DNA of 64,000 nucleotides from Phocaeicola coprocola DSM 17136 (lineage in GTDB: Bacteria > Bacteroidota > Bacteroidia > Bacteroidales > Bacteroidaceae). Of the stretch, positions 1 through 9,353 are shown one piece after another. A program made the position numbers and the translations under genes. The notes under the pieces are model-generated. The model worked only from the letters and a program-made list of their open reading frames with translations. It was not told the DNA's origin and searched no databases. The stretch is from the NCBI RefSeq assembly GCF_000154845.1, contig NZ_DS981439.1:18609-82608 (forward strand), read 5' to 3'. The stretch's first letter is position 1, and every line of letters starts with the position of its first letter.

Positions 1-2
1 TG

Positions 3-674
3 GTGACGCTGCTGCTAATCCTGATGATGGCGTGCAACCTGTGGGTACTGCTCTACCTGACATGGGAACGCAAGGAGTCACGAAAAGCTGACGGCAAGGA
101 CGGCATTGAACCGGCACGGGAACCGTTGCCCGATGTCATTGGAAAAAGCAGGTTCAGAATGCCGGAAATGAAGCCACAGGCTGCCACTCCGACGCCAAAT
201 GCTGCCACGGAAATGCAAAGCGAGGCGGTGGACGAAAAGGACGTTACCTTTGACGACGAAATGGAAACCGCCGGCAGCCACACAGCGGAAACAAAGCCGT
301 CGCGCCAAGTGCCCGACGAGGATCTGGACGAGGTTTTCAGGGACAACCGCGTCCACGACACGGACGGGGAGTTTGACGGGGAACCGCCAGAGGCAAGCGG
401 AAGTACCTTTGACGAAATTGACCGTGCGGCAAGGGCGGTGAAGGACCCGAAGGCAAGGAAAGCCGACATCCTGCAAGCGGGCAAGGTATTCCACGAGCTG
501 GAAGGGACAGAGTTCTACGACATGTTCCGGCGCAACAATGCCCGGTACGAGGCAAGGGTGTCGGAAATGGTGGAAACCTATCTCACAAGTATCCAGCCCG
601 CAGAGAAGAAAACAAGAATGAAAGCGGCTGTACGGAAGGAATACGAGAACTTCAACATCCGCGACTATGTATAA
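3..674 (+). CDS. TraD-like conjugation protein (DUF4122), 5' end probably cut by window
   Basis: The 223-residue frame opens with a hydrophobic segment (residues 2-20, LLLILMMACNLWVLLYL), then a long acidic, low-complexity linker (about 30-130) and a helical C-terminal part (about 135-215). This resembles the DUF4122 protein encoded just upstream of traE in CTnDOT-type elements; its exact role is not known, but one N-terminal membrane anchor with a cytoplasmic tail fits an accessory transfer protein. The first codon available is GTG at base 3, so the natural start may lie left of the window. It is followed by 176 nt before traE. Family assignment is from memory of the locus order. Confidence 0.7.
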   Translation: MTLLLILMMACNLWVLLYLTWERKESRKADGKDGIEPAREPLPDVIGKSRFRMPEMKPQAATPTPNAATEMQSEAVDEKDVTFDDEMETAGSHTAETKPSRQVPDEDLDEVFRDNRVHDTDGEFDGEPPEASGSTFDEIDRAARAVKDPKARKADILQAGKVFHELEGTEFYDMFRRNNARYEARVSEMVETYLTSIQPAEKKTRMKAAVRKEYENFNIRDYV

Positions 675-850
675 CAATGTAAAAGATGTAACTAAGATGC
701 GAAAAAAGAAAATCGACTACGGCTGAAAGACGGCTTGCCACCGAATCCACTAAATCCGGAAGCCGGCTTTATCCGAAGCCGCAAGAATTAAAAAGTATCA
801 ATCGCCGAAGGGAATATCCGACCCCAAGGCACAAAAAACGAAAAAAGATT
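675..850 (+). other. Gap between DUF4122 gene and traE
   Basis: No gene is seen in these 176 nt. The stretch contains TCCACTAAATCC at about 744, a short motif that recurs in front of several other genes of the element (traI, traN, and leftward genes near 36, 38 and 58 kb). No clear promoter box is visible. Confidence 0.4.
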
Positions 851-1162
851 ATGACAATGACATCGAAAAAGAAACAGATTATCCTCGCAGCCCTTCTGCT
901 GGCTGCCAACATCTCCGCCTTCGCTCAGGGCAACGGTATGGCGGGCATCACCGAAGCAACCAGCATGGTGACCTCGTATTTTGAACCGGCGACGAAACTC
1001 ATCTACGCCATCGGCGCGGTGGTGGGTCTTATCGGGGGCATCAAGGTGTACGGGAAGTTCTCGTCGGGCGACCCGGACACGAGCAAGACCGCTGCGAGCT
1101 GGTTCGGAGCCTGCATCTTCCTGATAGTAAGTGCGACCATCCTGCGCTCGTTTTTCCTCTAA
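851..1162 (+). CDS. traE: Conjugal transfer protein TraE (DUF4134)
   Basis: This 103-residue protein has a cleavable-looking signal segment (residues 8-26, ending AFAQG) followed by two hydrophobic helices (about 50-68 and 82-102). Length, topology and position before traF match DUF4134 TraE of CTnDOT, the probable VirB2-like small membrane subunit of the mating channel. In the family the first helix contains the AIGAVVGLIGGIKVYGKF stretch, seen here at about 52-69. Identification is secure by family and locus order; the pilin-like role is inference from size and topology. Confidence 0.9.
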   Translation: MTMTSKKKQIILAALLLAANISAFAQGNGMAGITEATSMVTSYFEPATKLIYAIGAVVGLIGGIKVYGKFSSGDPDTSKTAASWFGACIFLIVSATILRSFFL

Positions 1163-1204
1163 ACAGGCGTTTCCCATACATATATAATATAAGGTATAAG
1201 GACA

Positions 1205-1564
1205 ATGACTGACGAATTGTTGAGCGCTAAGCGCGAAAAATACCCGGTAAACAAGGGCATCGGTCGTCCGGTGGAGTTCAAGGGGCTGAAGGCGCAGTAC
1301 CTGTTCCTGTTCGCAGGCGGGCTGCTCGCCGCCTTCATCCTGTTTGTCATCCTGTACATGGCTGGCGTGAGCCAGTGGGTCTGCATCGGCCTGGGAGTCA
1401 CGGCGGCTTCCGCCGTGGTATGGCTCACGTTCCGGCTGAACGCGAAGTATGGCCAGCACGGGCTGATGAAGCTGGGCGCTGCACGGATGCGCCCGCGCTA
1501 TCTGCTCCACCGCAGACGGGTGTCCCATCTGTTGAGACGAAAAAAGAAAGGAGGAAAAGCATGA
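1205..1564 (+). CDS. traF: Conjugal transfer protein TraF (DUF4133)
   Basis: 119 residues with two adjacent transmembrane helices (about 38-58 and 60-80) and a basic C-terminus (RRKKKGGKA). It fits DUF4133 TraF, the VirB3-like inner-membrane partner of the TraG ATPase. Its stop codon overlaps the traG start as ATGA at 1561-1564, which implies translational coupling of the two, as expected for a VirB3/VirB4 pair. Confidence 0.9.
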   Translation: MTDELLSAKREKYPVNKGIGRPVEFKGLKAQYLFLFAGGLLAAFILFVILYMAGVSQWVCIGLGVTAASAVVWLTFRLNAKYGQHGLMKLGAARMRPRYLLHRRRVSHLLRRKKKGGKA

Positions 1565-4077
1565 GAAACGTAATGAAAGCCACCACGCTGGAGAGCCGCT
1601 TCCCGCTGCTGGCGGTGGAACACGGCTGCATCATCTCGAAGGACGCGGACATCACCGCCGCCTTCGAGGTGGAGCTACCGGAAGTCTATACCGTGACGGC
1701 GGAGGAATACGAGGGCATCCACGCCACGTGGTGCAAGGCAATAAAGGTGCTGCCCGACTACTCGGTGCTGCACAAGCAGGACTGGTATGTAAAGGAGGAA
1801 TACCGCCCCGACTGGCAGAAGACGGGCACGGGCTTCCTCGCGCGGAGCAACGGGATGCACTTTAACGAGCGTCCGTATCTGAATCATAAATGCTATCTGT
1901 TCCTGACCAAGACGACGAGGGAGCGCATGAGGCAGCAGAGCAACTGGAGCACGCTGTGCCGGGGACACATCGTCCCGAAGGAGATACAGGACCGGGAGAC
2001 GGCGGTGAAGTTCATGGAGGCGGTGGAACAGTTCGCCCGCATCCTGAACGATTCGGGGCACATCCGGCTGCGCCGGCTCTCCGATGACGAGCTTGCCGGC
2101 ACGGAGAAGGAAACGGGTATCATAGGCAGATACCTCACCCTGTCGCTTGGCAACACGAACTGTCTGGAAGACATCGCCATGAGCGCGGAGGAAATGCGGG
2201 TGGGCAGCAACCGCCTGTGCCTGCACACGCTATCGGACACGGAAGACCTGCCGGCATCGGTGGAAACGGATTACCGCTACGAGCGTCTTTCCACCGACCG
2301 CTCGGACTGCCGCCTGTCCTTCGCCGCCCCGCTGGGACTGCTGCTTCCCTGCAACCACATCTACAACCAGTACGTGTTTGTCGGCAACAGCGACGAGGAA
2401 CTGCGCCGCTTCGAGAAGTCGGCGAGGAACATGCAGTCGCTCTCGCGCTACAGCCGCCAGAACGCCATCAACTGCGAGTGGATAGAGGAATACCTGAACG
2501 AAGCACACTCGCAGGGGCTGAAGTCCGTCCGCGCCCACTTCAACGTGATGGCGTGGAGCGACGACGGGGAGGAGCTGAAACGGATACGGAACGACGTGGG
2601 GAGCCAGCTGGCAAGCATGGGATGTGTGCCCCGCCACAACACGACGGACTGCCCGACGCTGTTCTGGGCGGGCATACCGGGCAATGCGGCGGACTTCCCG
2701 GCAGAGGAATCGTTCCACACGTTTGTCGAGCAGGCGGTATGCCTGTTCGCCGGAGAGACCAACTACCGGGACTCGCCCTCGGCTTTCGGCATCCGCATGG
2801 CGGACCGCATCAGCGGCAAGCCGCTGCACATCGACATCTCCGACCTGCCGATGAAGCGCGGCATCATCACCAACCGCAACAAGTTCGTGCTGGGACCGAG
2901 CGGCAGCGGGAAGTCGTTCTTCATGAACCACTTGGTCAGGCAGTATTACGAGCAGGGCACGCACGTGGTACTGGTGGACACGGGAAACTCCTATCAGGGA
3001 CTGTGCGAGATGATACACCGCCGCACGCACGGGCAGGACGGCATCTACTTCACCTACACGGAGGAGAAGCCCATCTCGTTCAACCCGTTCTACACGGACG
3101 ACGGGGTGTTCGACGTGGAGAAGAAGGACAGTATCAAGACACTGCTGCTGACGCTGTGGAAAAGCGAGAACGAACCCGCCACGAAGACGGAGACGGCGGA
3201 GCTGGGAAGCGCGGTGAACGCCTACATCCTGAAACTCCAACAGGACAGGAGCATCGCACCGTCGTTCAACACGTTCTATGAGTACCTGCGGGACGTGTAC
3301 CGCAAGGAAATGGAGGAACGCTACATCAAGGTGGAGAAGTCGGACTTCAACATCGACAATCTGCTGACCACGCTCCGGCAGTATTACCGGGGCGGGCGGT
3401 ATGACTTCCTGCTCAACTCGGCGGAGAACATCGACCTGCTGCACAAGCGGTTCGTGGTCTTCGAAATTGATGCCGTGAAGGACAATGCCGAGCTTTTCCC
3501 GGTGGTGACGATTATCATCATGGAGGCATTCATCAACAAGATGCGGCGGCTGAAAGGCGTGCGCAAGCAGCTGATATGCGAGGAGGCATGGAAAGCCCTG
3601 TCATCGGCGAACATGGCATCCTATCTCCAGTACCTCTACAAGACAGTGAGAAAGTATTTCGGGGAGGCAATCGTGGTGACGCAGGAGGTGGACGACATCA
3701 TTTCATCGCCCATCGTGAAGGAGAGCATCATCAACAACTCGGACTGCAAGATACTGCTTGACCAGAGAAAATACATGAACCGCTTTGACCAGATACAGTC
3801 GCTCCTGGGTCTGACGGAAAAGGAGAAGTCGCAGATACTCTCGATCAACCAGTCCAACGACCCGGCAAGGCGGTACAAGGAAGTCTGGATCGGACTTGGC
3901 GGCACACACTCGGCGGTGTATGCCACGGAGGTGTCGATGCACGAGTACCTCGCCTATACGACGGAGGAGACGGAGAAGATGGAAGTGCGTGAGCTGGCGG
4001 AGAAACTGGGTGGCGACATGGAAGCCGCCATCCGGAAGGTGGCAGAGCGACGGAAAGAGGAATGGACGGGACAGTGA
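1561..4077 (+). CDS. traG: TraG, VirB4-family conjugation ATPase
   Basis: 838 residues, the usual length for the CTnDOT-type TraG ATPase that powers assembly of the type IV secretion channel at the inner membrane. The Walker A motif GPSGSGKS is at residues 445-452, a FEIDAV strand lies at about 637-642, and the Walker B-like LICEEAW is at 671-677. The N-terminal third carries the VirB4-type domain. The start is set by the ATGA overlap with traF; an open frame continues upstream inside traF but has no support. Despite its name it is the VirB4-like protein, not a VirD4 coupling protein. Confidence 0.95.
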   Translation: MRNVMKATTLESRFPLLAVEHGCIISKDADITAAFEVELPEVYTVTAEEYEGIHATWCKAIKVLPDYSVLHKQDWYVKEEYRPDWQKTGTGFLARSNGMHFNERPYLNHKCYLFLTKTTRERMRQQSNWSTLCRGHIVPKEIQDRETAVKFMEAVEQFARILNDSGHIRLRRLSDDELAGTEKETGIIGRYLTLSLGNTNCLEDIAMSAEEMRVGSNRLCLHTLSDTEDLPASVETDYRYERLSTDRSDCRLSFAAPLGLLLPCNHIYNQYVFVGNSDEELRRFEKSARNMQSLSRYSRQNAINCEWIEEYLNEAHSQGLKSVRAHFNVMAWSDDGEELKRIRNDVGSQLASMGCVPRHNTTDCPTLFWAGIPGNAADFPAEESFHTFVEQAVCLFAGETNYRDSPSAFGIRMADRISGKPLHIDISDLPMKRGIITNRNKFVLGPSGSGKSFFMNHLVRQYYEQGTHVVLVDTGNSYQGLCEMIHRRTHGQDGIYFTYTEEKPISFNPFYTDDGVFDVEKKDSIKTLLLTLWKSENEPATKTETAELGSAVNAYILKLQQDRSIAPSFNTFYEYLRDVYRKEMEERYIKVEKSDFNIDNLLTTLRQYYRGGRYDFLLNSAENIDLLHKRFVVFEIDAVKDNAELFPVVTIIIMEAFINKMRRLKGVRKQLICEEAWKALSSANMASYLQYLYKTVRKYFGEAIVVTQEVDDIISSPIVKESIINNSDCKILLDQRKYMNRFDQIQSLLGLTEKEKSQILSINQSNDPARRYKEVWIGLGGTHSAVYATEVSMHEYLAYTTEETEKMEVRELAEKLGGDMEAAIRKVAERRKEEWTGQ

Positions 4078-4120
4078 ACCGGCAGGAAATATACAGTAAA
4101 TGAAAAATAGAAAATGATTT

Positions 4121-4798
4121 ATGAACCAACAGACTGACAACATGTACATTGATGACCGATACAGCGATGAAGCGCTGCGGAAACGGGAGGAAATCCGGGA
4201 GCATATCTCATGGTTCCGTGAGTTCCTGACATTCGGGACTTCGCTACCGGAACATATTAGAAGGCGATACGGACTGGAAGAAGACTACCAGCGGTACAAG
4301 AAACTGGAAATACAGGTTCACCGGATGCCTGCTGAACCGGACTGCAGGGGATATGGGAAGGAGCAGCGCATGAAAGAACTGTGCGAGGCAGGAAGAGCCA
4401 AGGGAAAAATCACTCTTGCGGTGGAAAAGGCTTACGAAAGCATCTGCCCCGCTCCGGCACGGGACTATCTGGAAGAAAAATATCAGGAACTGCTCTATCT
4501 GAGAGGTATGGTGTACCGGAAAGACTATGACGACCCGATGTGGTACAAGCCGGAAATCCTGAACAAATACGGCATTGACCACAAGGGACCGCGCGAAACG
4601 GTGCTCAAGCAGGTGGAAAAGGCATACCGGGAACTGGATGCCCGATTCTGCCGGATGACGGGCAAGAAGCCGGATGCGGACGAGCTGTTCGGCAAACCCG
4701 CAGCCCAGAAAGCGGTACCGGCACAAAGGGAGGCATCCGAAAGCAACGCCAGAGAGGTCCGTATGCACAAGCGTGGAGGCAGAAGGCCGGGTTTCTGA
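4121..4798 (+). CDS. Hypothetical protein within the tra operon
   Basis: 225 residues, charged and mainly helical, with no signal peptide or membrane segment. The C-terminus is rich in Lys/Arg (HKRGGRRPGF). I do not recognise the family. It lies between traG and the DUF3876 lipoprotein in the same direction, a position where these elements often carry an extra gene, so it is probably accessory to transfer. Codon use resembles the neighbouring tra genes. Confidence 0.65.
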   Translation: MNQQTDNMYIDDRYSDEALRKREEIREHISWFREFLTFGTSLPEHIRRRYGLEEDYQRYKKLEIQVHRMPAEPDCRGYGKEQRMKELCEAGRAKGKITLAVEKAYESICPAPARDYLEEKYQELLYLRGMVYRKDYDDPMWYKPEILNKYGIDHKGPRETVLKQVEKAYRELDARFCRMTGKKPDADELFGKPAAQKAVPAQREASESNAREVRMHKRGGRRPGF

Positions 4799-4857
4799 CG
4801 GAAAGGGACAGGAAAGGGCAACCTATTTAGAAAAACAAAACTTAAAAAGACAAGAAA

Positions 4858-5271
4858 ATGAATATTAAAATGACAAAGACGGAACGACTGCTGCTGTGCG
4901 GCGGTCTGATAGGGCTGGCATCGCTGATGCTGCAAGCCTGCGAGACGGTAATGAAAGAAAACGAGGATGTGCGCGAGAAGATTTGCGGCAACTGGGAAAG
5001 CGTGGAGGGCAAGCCTGATATATTGGTGTACAAGGAGGGCGCGCACTACAAGGTTACGCTGTTTCGCAGGACGGGAGTCCGCAGGAAATTGAAGCCGGAA
5101 ACTTACCTGCTGCAAAGGGAGGCGGACGGTAACCTGTACATGAACACGGGCTTCCGCATCGACGTGGCGTACAACGAGGAAACGGACGTCCTGTCCTTTT
5201 CGCCTAACGGCGACTATATCCGGGTGGATACGGATGAAACAGCTAAAAGCGGAAAGAAAGAAGAACAATAA
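4858..5271 (+). CDS. DUF3876 family lipoprotein
   Basis: 137 residues. The N-terminus carries a lipoprotein signal (hydrophobic run then LMLQAC, Cys at about 28), so the product is probably anchored in a membrane facing the periplasm. The body (GNWESVEGKPDILVYKEG ... NGDYIRV) reads as a small beta-rich domain of the DUF3876 type found in tra operons of Bacteroides elements. The role is unknown; signal and position suggest an envelope component of the transfer machine. Confidence 0.8.
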   Translation: MNIKMTKTERLLLCGGLIGLASLMLQACETVMKENEDVREKICGNWESVEGKPDILVYKEGAHYKVTLFRRTGVRRKLKPETYLLQREADGNLYMNTGFRIDVAYNEETDVLSFSPNGDYIRVDTDETAKSGKKEEQ

Positions 5272-5298
5272 GCATGTACCACTAAATCCAACGTGAAT

Positions 5299-5943
5299 AT
5301 GGAAATAAGACAGAAACTGAAAATGCCGCTGATAGCGGTCTGCCTGTGCCTTGCGGGTACGGGCGGGGCATACGCCCAATGGGTGGTGTCCGACCCCGGC
5401 AATCTTGCCCAAAGCATCATCAACTCCGCCAAGGAGATGGTGGAGACAGCCGGGACGAAAGCCAACACCCTGAACGGCTTTCTGGAAACGAAGAAGGTGT
5501 TCGAGCAGGGAAAGGCGTATTACGACGCACTGAAATCAGTGCACGACGTGGTAAGGGGCGGCGCGAAGGTGGCGAAAAGCATCTCTCTGGTGATGGAAAT
5601 CTCGGAAACCTACGTGAACAACTACCAGAAGATGCTCTCGGACGAGAACTACACGCCGGAGGAGCTTGCCGCCATCTCGTCGGGCTATGCGATGCTGATA
5701 GACGAAAGTTCGGACGTGCTGCAGGACCTGAAGAATGTGGTGAACGTGACGGGAATGTCGCTTACGGACGCGGAACGGCTCGCCATCATCGAGAATGCCT
5801 ACCGCAGCCTGCTGAACTACCGCAATCTCGTGCGCTACTATACGAACAAGACCATTTCGGTATCCTACCTGCGGGCAAGGAAGAAGAACGACATGGACCG
5901 GGTGACGGCACTCTATGGAAACCCCGACGAAAAATACTGGTAG
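5299..5943 (+). CDS. traI: Conjugal transfer protein TraI (DUF4141)
   Basis: 214 residues from the ATG at 5299; a GTG two codons upstream is possible but less likely. A clear signal peptide (about residues 8-27, ending GGAYAQ) points to the periplasm, followed by long helices and a C-terminal YNPDEKYW-like tail. Length and order (before traJ) match TraI/DUF4141, a VirB5-like factor. The leader contains CCACTAAATCC 12-20 nt before the start, as before traN. Confidence 0.9.
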   Translation: MEIRQKLKMPLIAVCLCLAGTGGAYAQWVVSDPGNLAQSIINSAKEMVETAGTKANTLNGFLETKKVFEQGKAYYDALKSVHDVVRGGAKVAKSISLVMEISETYVNNYQKMLSDENYTPEELAAISSGYAMLIDESSDVLQDLKNVVNVTGMSLTDAERLAIIENAYRSLLNYRNLVRYYTNKTISVSYLRARKKNDMDRVTALYGNPDEKYW

Positions 5944-5946
5944 CCT

Positions 5947-6975
5947 ATGGGAGAGTTCGAGAACCTTCATCAGATACTCCTCTCGCTGTATGAGGAGATG
6001 ATGCCGCTCTGCTCGGACATGGCAGGGGTGGCTAAAGGGCTTGCGGGACTGGGCGCGCTGTTCTACGTGGCGATGCGCGTGTGGCAGTCGCTCGCCCGTG
6101 CCGAAGCGATAGACGTGTACCCGCTGCTGCGCCCGTTTGCCATCGGGCTGTGCATCCTTTTCTTCCCGACCGTCGTGCTGGGTACGATGAATTCCGTGCT
6201 GGGGCTTGTCGTGCAGGGCACGCACTCGATGCTGGAAGAACAGACCTTCGACATGAACAGATACAGGGAGCAGAAGGACAGGCTGGAGTACGAGGCGATG
6301 ATGCGGAATCCGGAAACCGCCTACCTTGCTTCGGACGAGGAGTTCGACCGGCAGATAGACGAGCTGGGCTGGTCGCCGTCGGACCTGGTCACGATGACGG
6401 GGATGTATATGGACTGGGCGTCTTACAACATCAAGAAGAGCGTGCGCGACTGGTTCCGCGAGCTGCTGGAACTGGTGTTCTTTGCAGCAGCACTGATAAT
6501 CGACACGCTCCGGACGTTCTTTCTCGTGGTGCTCAGCATACTGGGACCGGTAGCCTTCGCCTTTTCCGTGTGGGACGGCTTTCACTCGACACTTTCGGCG
6601 TGGTTCAGCCGCTACATACAGATTTACCTGTGGCTTCCGGTATCGGACCTGTTCAGCACCATACTGGCGAAAATCCAGATACTGATGCTTCAGCAGGACA
6701 TCGAGGCGATGCAGGCTGACCCGAATTTCTCGGTGGAGGCAAGCAACGGGGTGTACATCGTGTTCCTCATCATCGGCATCGTGGGATATTTCACTATCCC
6801 GACGGTGGCAGGCTGGATTATCCAAGCCGGTGGCGGCATAGGCAGTTACAACAAGAACATCGGCACCGCCGGAGCTCTGGCAGGCAGTCTTGCAGGAGCC
6901 ACAGCGGGAAATGTGGCGGGACGCACGGGCAGGTTTATCAAGAAACAGGCCGGCAGGCTGCTGAAAAGGAAATAG
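5947..6975 (+). CDS. traJ: Conjugal transfer protein TraJ (VirB6-like)
   Basis: 342 residues with several hydrophobic helices (about 20-42, 52-78, 170-205, 265-300), matching polytopic TraJ of CTnDOT elements and the VirB6/TrbL inner-membrane channel component. A Gly/Ala-rich patch (about 300-325) precedes a basic C-terminus (GRLLKRK). It starts 3 nt after the traI stop, so the genes are co-translated. The assignment is strong from order, size and topology. Confidence 0.93.
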   Translation: MGEFENLHQILLSLYEEMMPLCSDMAGVAKGLAGLGALFYVAMRVWQSLARAEAIDVYPLLRPFAIGLCILFFPTVVLGTMNSVLGLVVQGTHSMLEEQTFDMNRYREQKDRLEYEAMMRNPETAYLASDEEFDRQIDELGWSPSDLVTMTGMYMDWASYNIKKSVRDWFRELLELVFFAAALIIDTLRTFFLVVLSILGPVAFAFSVWDGFHSTLSAWFSRYIQIYLWLPVSDLFSTILAKIQILMLQQDIEAMQADPNFSVEASNGVYIVFLIIGIVGYFTIPTVAGWIIQAGGGIGSYNKNIGTAGALAGSLAGATAGNVAGRTGRFIKKQAGRLLKRK

Positions 6976-7072
6976 CCTGAACTTCCGGGGCGGACACCGG
7001 TAGCCCCGAAGCGCCGCTCCGGAAAACAGATACCGAAACATGATTTTACAACCCAAAAAGAAAGACAGAAAA

Positions 7073-7696
7073 ATGGAGTTCAAGAGTCTGAAAAACATCG
7101 AAACCGGATTCCGGCAGATACGGCTGTTCGGAATCATCTACACGGCGGCGTGCGCCCTCGTGGTAGTCTGCTCGGTGGTGTGCGCCTTCCGCTTCGCCGA
7201 AGCGCAGAGGCAGAAAATATACGTCCTTGACGGGGGCAAGAGCCTGATGCTCGCACTCTCGCAGGACCTGTCGCAGAACCGCCCTGCGGAAGCAAGGGAA
7301 CACGTGCGCCGCTTCCACGAGCTTTTCTTCACCCTCTCGCCGGAGAAGAGCGCCATCGAACACAACGTGAAGCGCGCGCTGCTGCTGGCGGACAGGAGCG
7401 CGTACAACTACTACGCCGACTTCGCGGAGAAGGGTTTCTACAACCGCATCATAGCGGGGAACATCAATCAGGTGCTTCAGGTGGACAGCGTGGTCTGCAA
7501 CTTCGACCGCTATCCCTACGAGGCGCGGACATACGCAAGGCAGATGATTATCCGCGAGAGCAACGTGACGGAACGCACGCTGGTAACGGTCTGCCGCCTG
7601 CTGAACGCGAGCCGCTCGGACGACAACCCGAACGGGTTCACCATCGAGGGGTTCACGATACTGGAGAACAGGGACATCAGAAGCGTGGAGAGATAG
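7073..7696 (+). CDS. traK: Conjugal transfer protein TraK (VirB8-like)
   Basis: 207 residues from the ATG at 7073 (MEFKSLKNIE...), the usual TraK start; an ATG 33 nt upstream would add an atypical leader. One N-terminal transmembrane helix (about 20-40) anchors a periplasmic VirB8-type domain, with the conserved YARQ(M)IIRESNVTERTLVTVCRL region near 158-180. It should bridge inner- and outer-membrane parts of the channel. Confidence 0.93.
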   Translation: MEFKSLKNIETGFRQIRLFGIIYTAACALVVVCSVVCAFRFAEAQRQKIYVLDGGKSLMLALSQDLSQNRPAEAREHVRRFHELFFTLSPEKSAIEHNVKRALLLADRSAYNYYADFAEKGFYNRIIAGNINQVLQVDSVVCNFDRYPYEARTYARQMIIRESNVTERTLVTVCRLLNASRSDDNPNGFTIEGFTILENRDIRSVER

Positions 7697-7700
7697 GCGT

Positions 7701-7988
7701 ATGGGAAAGACAAGAATAATAATTGAAAAGTGCGCCACCCGTTTCAGGACGGAACTGCACGGAATACTGGACGCGCTGCCACCGAAAGCAAGGCTGGCAG
7801 TCATTGCCGGGATGCTTGTCCCCTTCGCCGCCGGATGCCTCTATACGACAGCCACCGCCATTGCCGGCTTCGGGAAAAGTGAAAAGGCACTGGAGATACG
7901 GCACATCGGAAATTTGAACCTGCCCGTGCAGGAAAGTGATAACCTATATAATAATGTATATGGAAACGAAAAAAGAACAGAAGAATGA
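7701..7988 (+). CDS. traL: Conjugal transfer protein TraL (DUF3989)
   Basis: 95 residues with one central hydrophobic helix (about 30-57, LAVIAGMLVPFAAGCLYTTATAIAGF). Size, topology and location between traK and traM match TraL/DUF3989. The 3' end overlaps the start of traM by about 30 nt, indicating translational coupling. Molecular role in the channel is not established. Confidence 0.88.
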   Translation: MGKTRIIIEKCATRFRTELHGILDALPPKARLAVIAGMLVPFAAGCLYTTATAIAGFGKSEKALEIRHIGNLNLPVQESDNLYNNVYGNEKRTEE

Positions 7989-9300
7989 AACAAAAGAGAA
8001 GAGACCGCTGACAGGGGAACAGCGTCAGTTGAGAAGGAAGATGCTGGTCTATCCGCTGATGGGGCTGACCTTTCTGGGCTGTATGTGGCTCATCTTCTCC
8101 CCCTCGCAGGAGGACAGGGAGAAAGAAAAGCTGGGGCAGGGATTCAACACCGACATGCCCCAGCCGGAAAACGCCGGAATCATCGGCGACAAGGCGAAAG
8201 CCTACGAACAACAGCAACTGGAGAAAAGGCAGAAGCAGCGCCGGGGCATGGTGGGCGACCTGTCCTCGTTCTGGGACGACACGGACGTGAAACCGGATAC
8301 GACAGCTGCACCGGACGACTACCGCCTGACACCGGCAGAAACGCCCCGAAAGGAAACGGAGAGCCGGCAACATGCGGGTATCCGTTCTTCGGTTACTGCC
8401 AACAAGCGGCTGAACACCTCGCTGGGCACGTTCTACGAGCCGCCGAAGGAGGATGCCGAGAAGGAGGAACTCAGGCAGCGCATCGACGAGCTGGAGCGCA
8501 TGGTCATGGAGCAGGAGAAAAAGCCCTCGACAATGGAGGAACAGGTCGCCCTGCTGGAGAAGTCCTACGAGCTGGCTGCGAAATACCGGAACGGAGGAAA
8601 CAATGCCGGGCAAGTCGTACAGCCCGAAACGGAAACGCCCGCCGGTCATAGAGGCAAAAAGAGAATGAAGGCGGAAGCCGTGAGCGGGGTGCGTCCGACA
8701 ACGGTGTCCGCCCTGCCGCAACCCCTGACGGACCCGGCTTTCATCGCGGACTACGGCTGCGAGCGCAACTTCGGCTTTCACACCGCCATCGGCACGGCAG
8801 AGGCTGCCGGAAAGAACACCATCACCGCCTGCGTGCAGGGCGACCAGACGATAACGGACGGTCAGACGGTGAAGCTCCGGCTGCTGGAGCCGATGCGGGT
8901 GTCGGGCAGGACTGTTCCACGGAACGCCCCCCTTGTGGGGTCGGCACGCTTGCAGGGCGAGCGTCTGGAAATCGGCATCACCTCGCTGGAACATCAGGGG
9001 AACATCATCCCGGTGGAGCTGGAGGTGTATGACAACGACGGACAGGCGGGCATCTTCATCCCCGGCTCGATGGAGATTGACGCGGCGAAGGAAATCGGGG
9101 CGAACATGGGCAGCTCGCTGGGAAGCAGCATCAGCATCTCGACCGATGCCGGGGCGCAGCTCGCCTCCGACTTGGGAAAGGGCGTGATACAGGGAGTGTC
9201 ACAATACATCTCGAAAAGGATGCGTACCGTCAGGGTGCATCTGAAATCGGGATACAGGGTGCTGCTGTATCAGGAAAGGAATGACAACCGAAAAACATAA
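7954..9300 (+). CDS. traM: Conjugal transfer protein TraM (VirB10-like)
   Basis: 448 residues from ATG 7954 (or 446 from ATG 7960; both are weakly defined). One transmembrane helix (about 33-52) is followed by a long charged coiled-coil linker (about 60-240) and a conserved C-terminal domain (about 250-440) typical of TraM. It is thought to span the envelope like VirB10 and link the inner-membrane complex to TraN/TraO. The C-terminal half contains the ITACVQGDQTITDGQTVKLR and MRTVRVHLKSGYRVLLYQ blocks characteristic of the family. Confidence 0.92.
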   Translation: MYMETKKEQKNETKEKRPLTGEQRQLRRKMLVYPLMGLTFLGCMWLIFSPSQEDREKEKLGQGFNTDMPQPENAGIIGDKAKAYEQQQLEKRQKQRRGMVGDLSSFWDDTDVKPDTTAAPDDYRLTPAETPRKETESRQHAGIRSSVTANKRLNTSLGTFYEPPKEDAEKEELRQRIDELERMVMEQEKKPSTMEEQVALLEKSYELAAKYRNGGNNAGQVVQPETETPAGHRGKKRMKAEAVSGVRPTTVSALPQPLTDPAFIADYGCERNFGFHTAIGTAEAAGKNTITACVQGDQTITDGQTVKLRLLEPMRVSGRTVPRNAPLVGSARLQGERLEIGITSLEHQGNIIPVELEVYDNDGQAGIFIPGSMEIDAAKEIGANMGSSLGSSISISTDAGAQLASDLGKGVIQGVSQYISKRMRTVRVHLKSGYRVLLYQERNDNRKT

Positions 9301-9353
9301 AGACGAAAAGAAAAAACAACAAGACAATTTTAATCCACTAAATCCAAAGTAAA

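Noticed and set aside
1375..1560. Upstream extension of the traG frame
   Set aside because: It lies inside traF; the ATGA overlap fixes the traG start at 1561.
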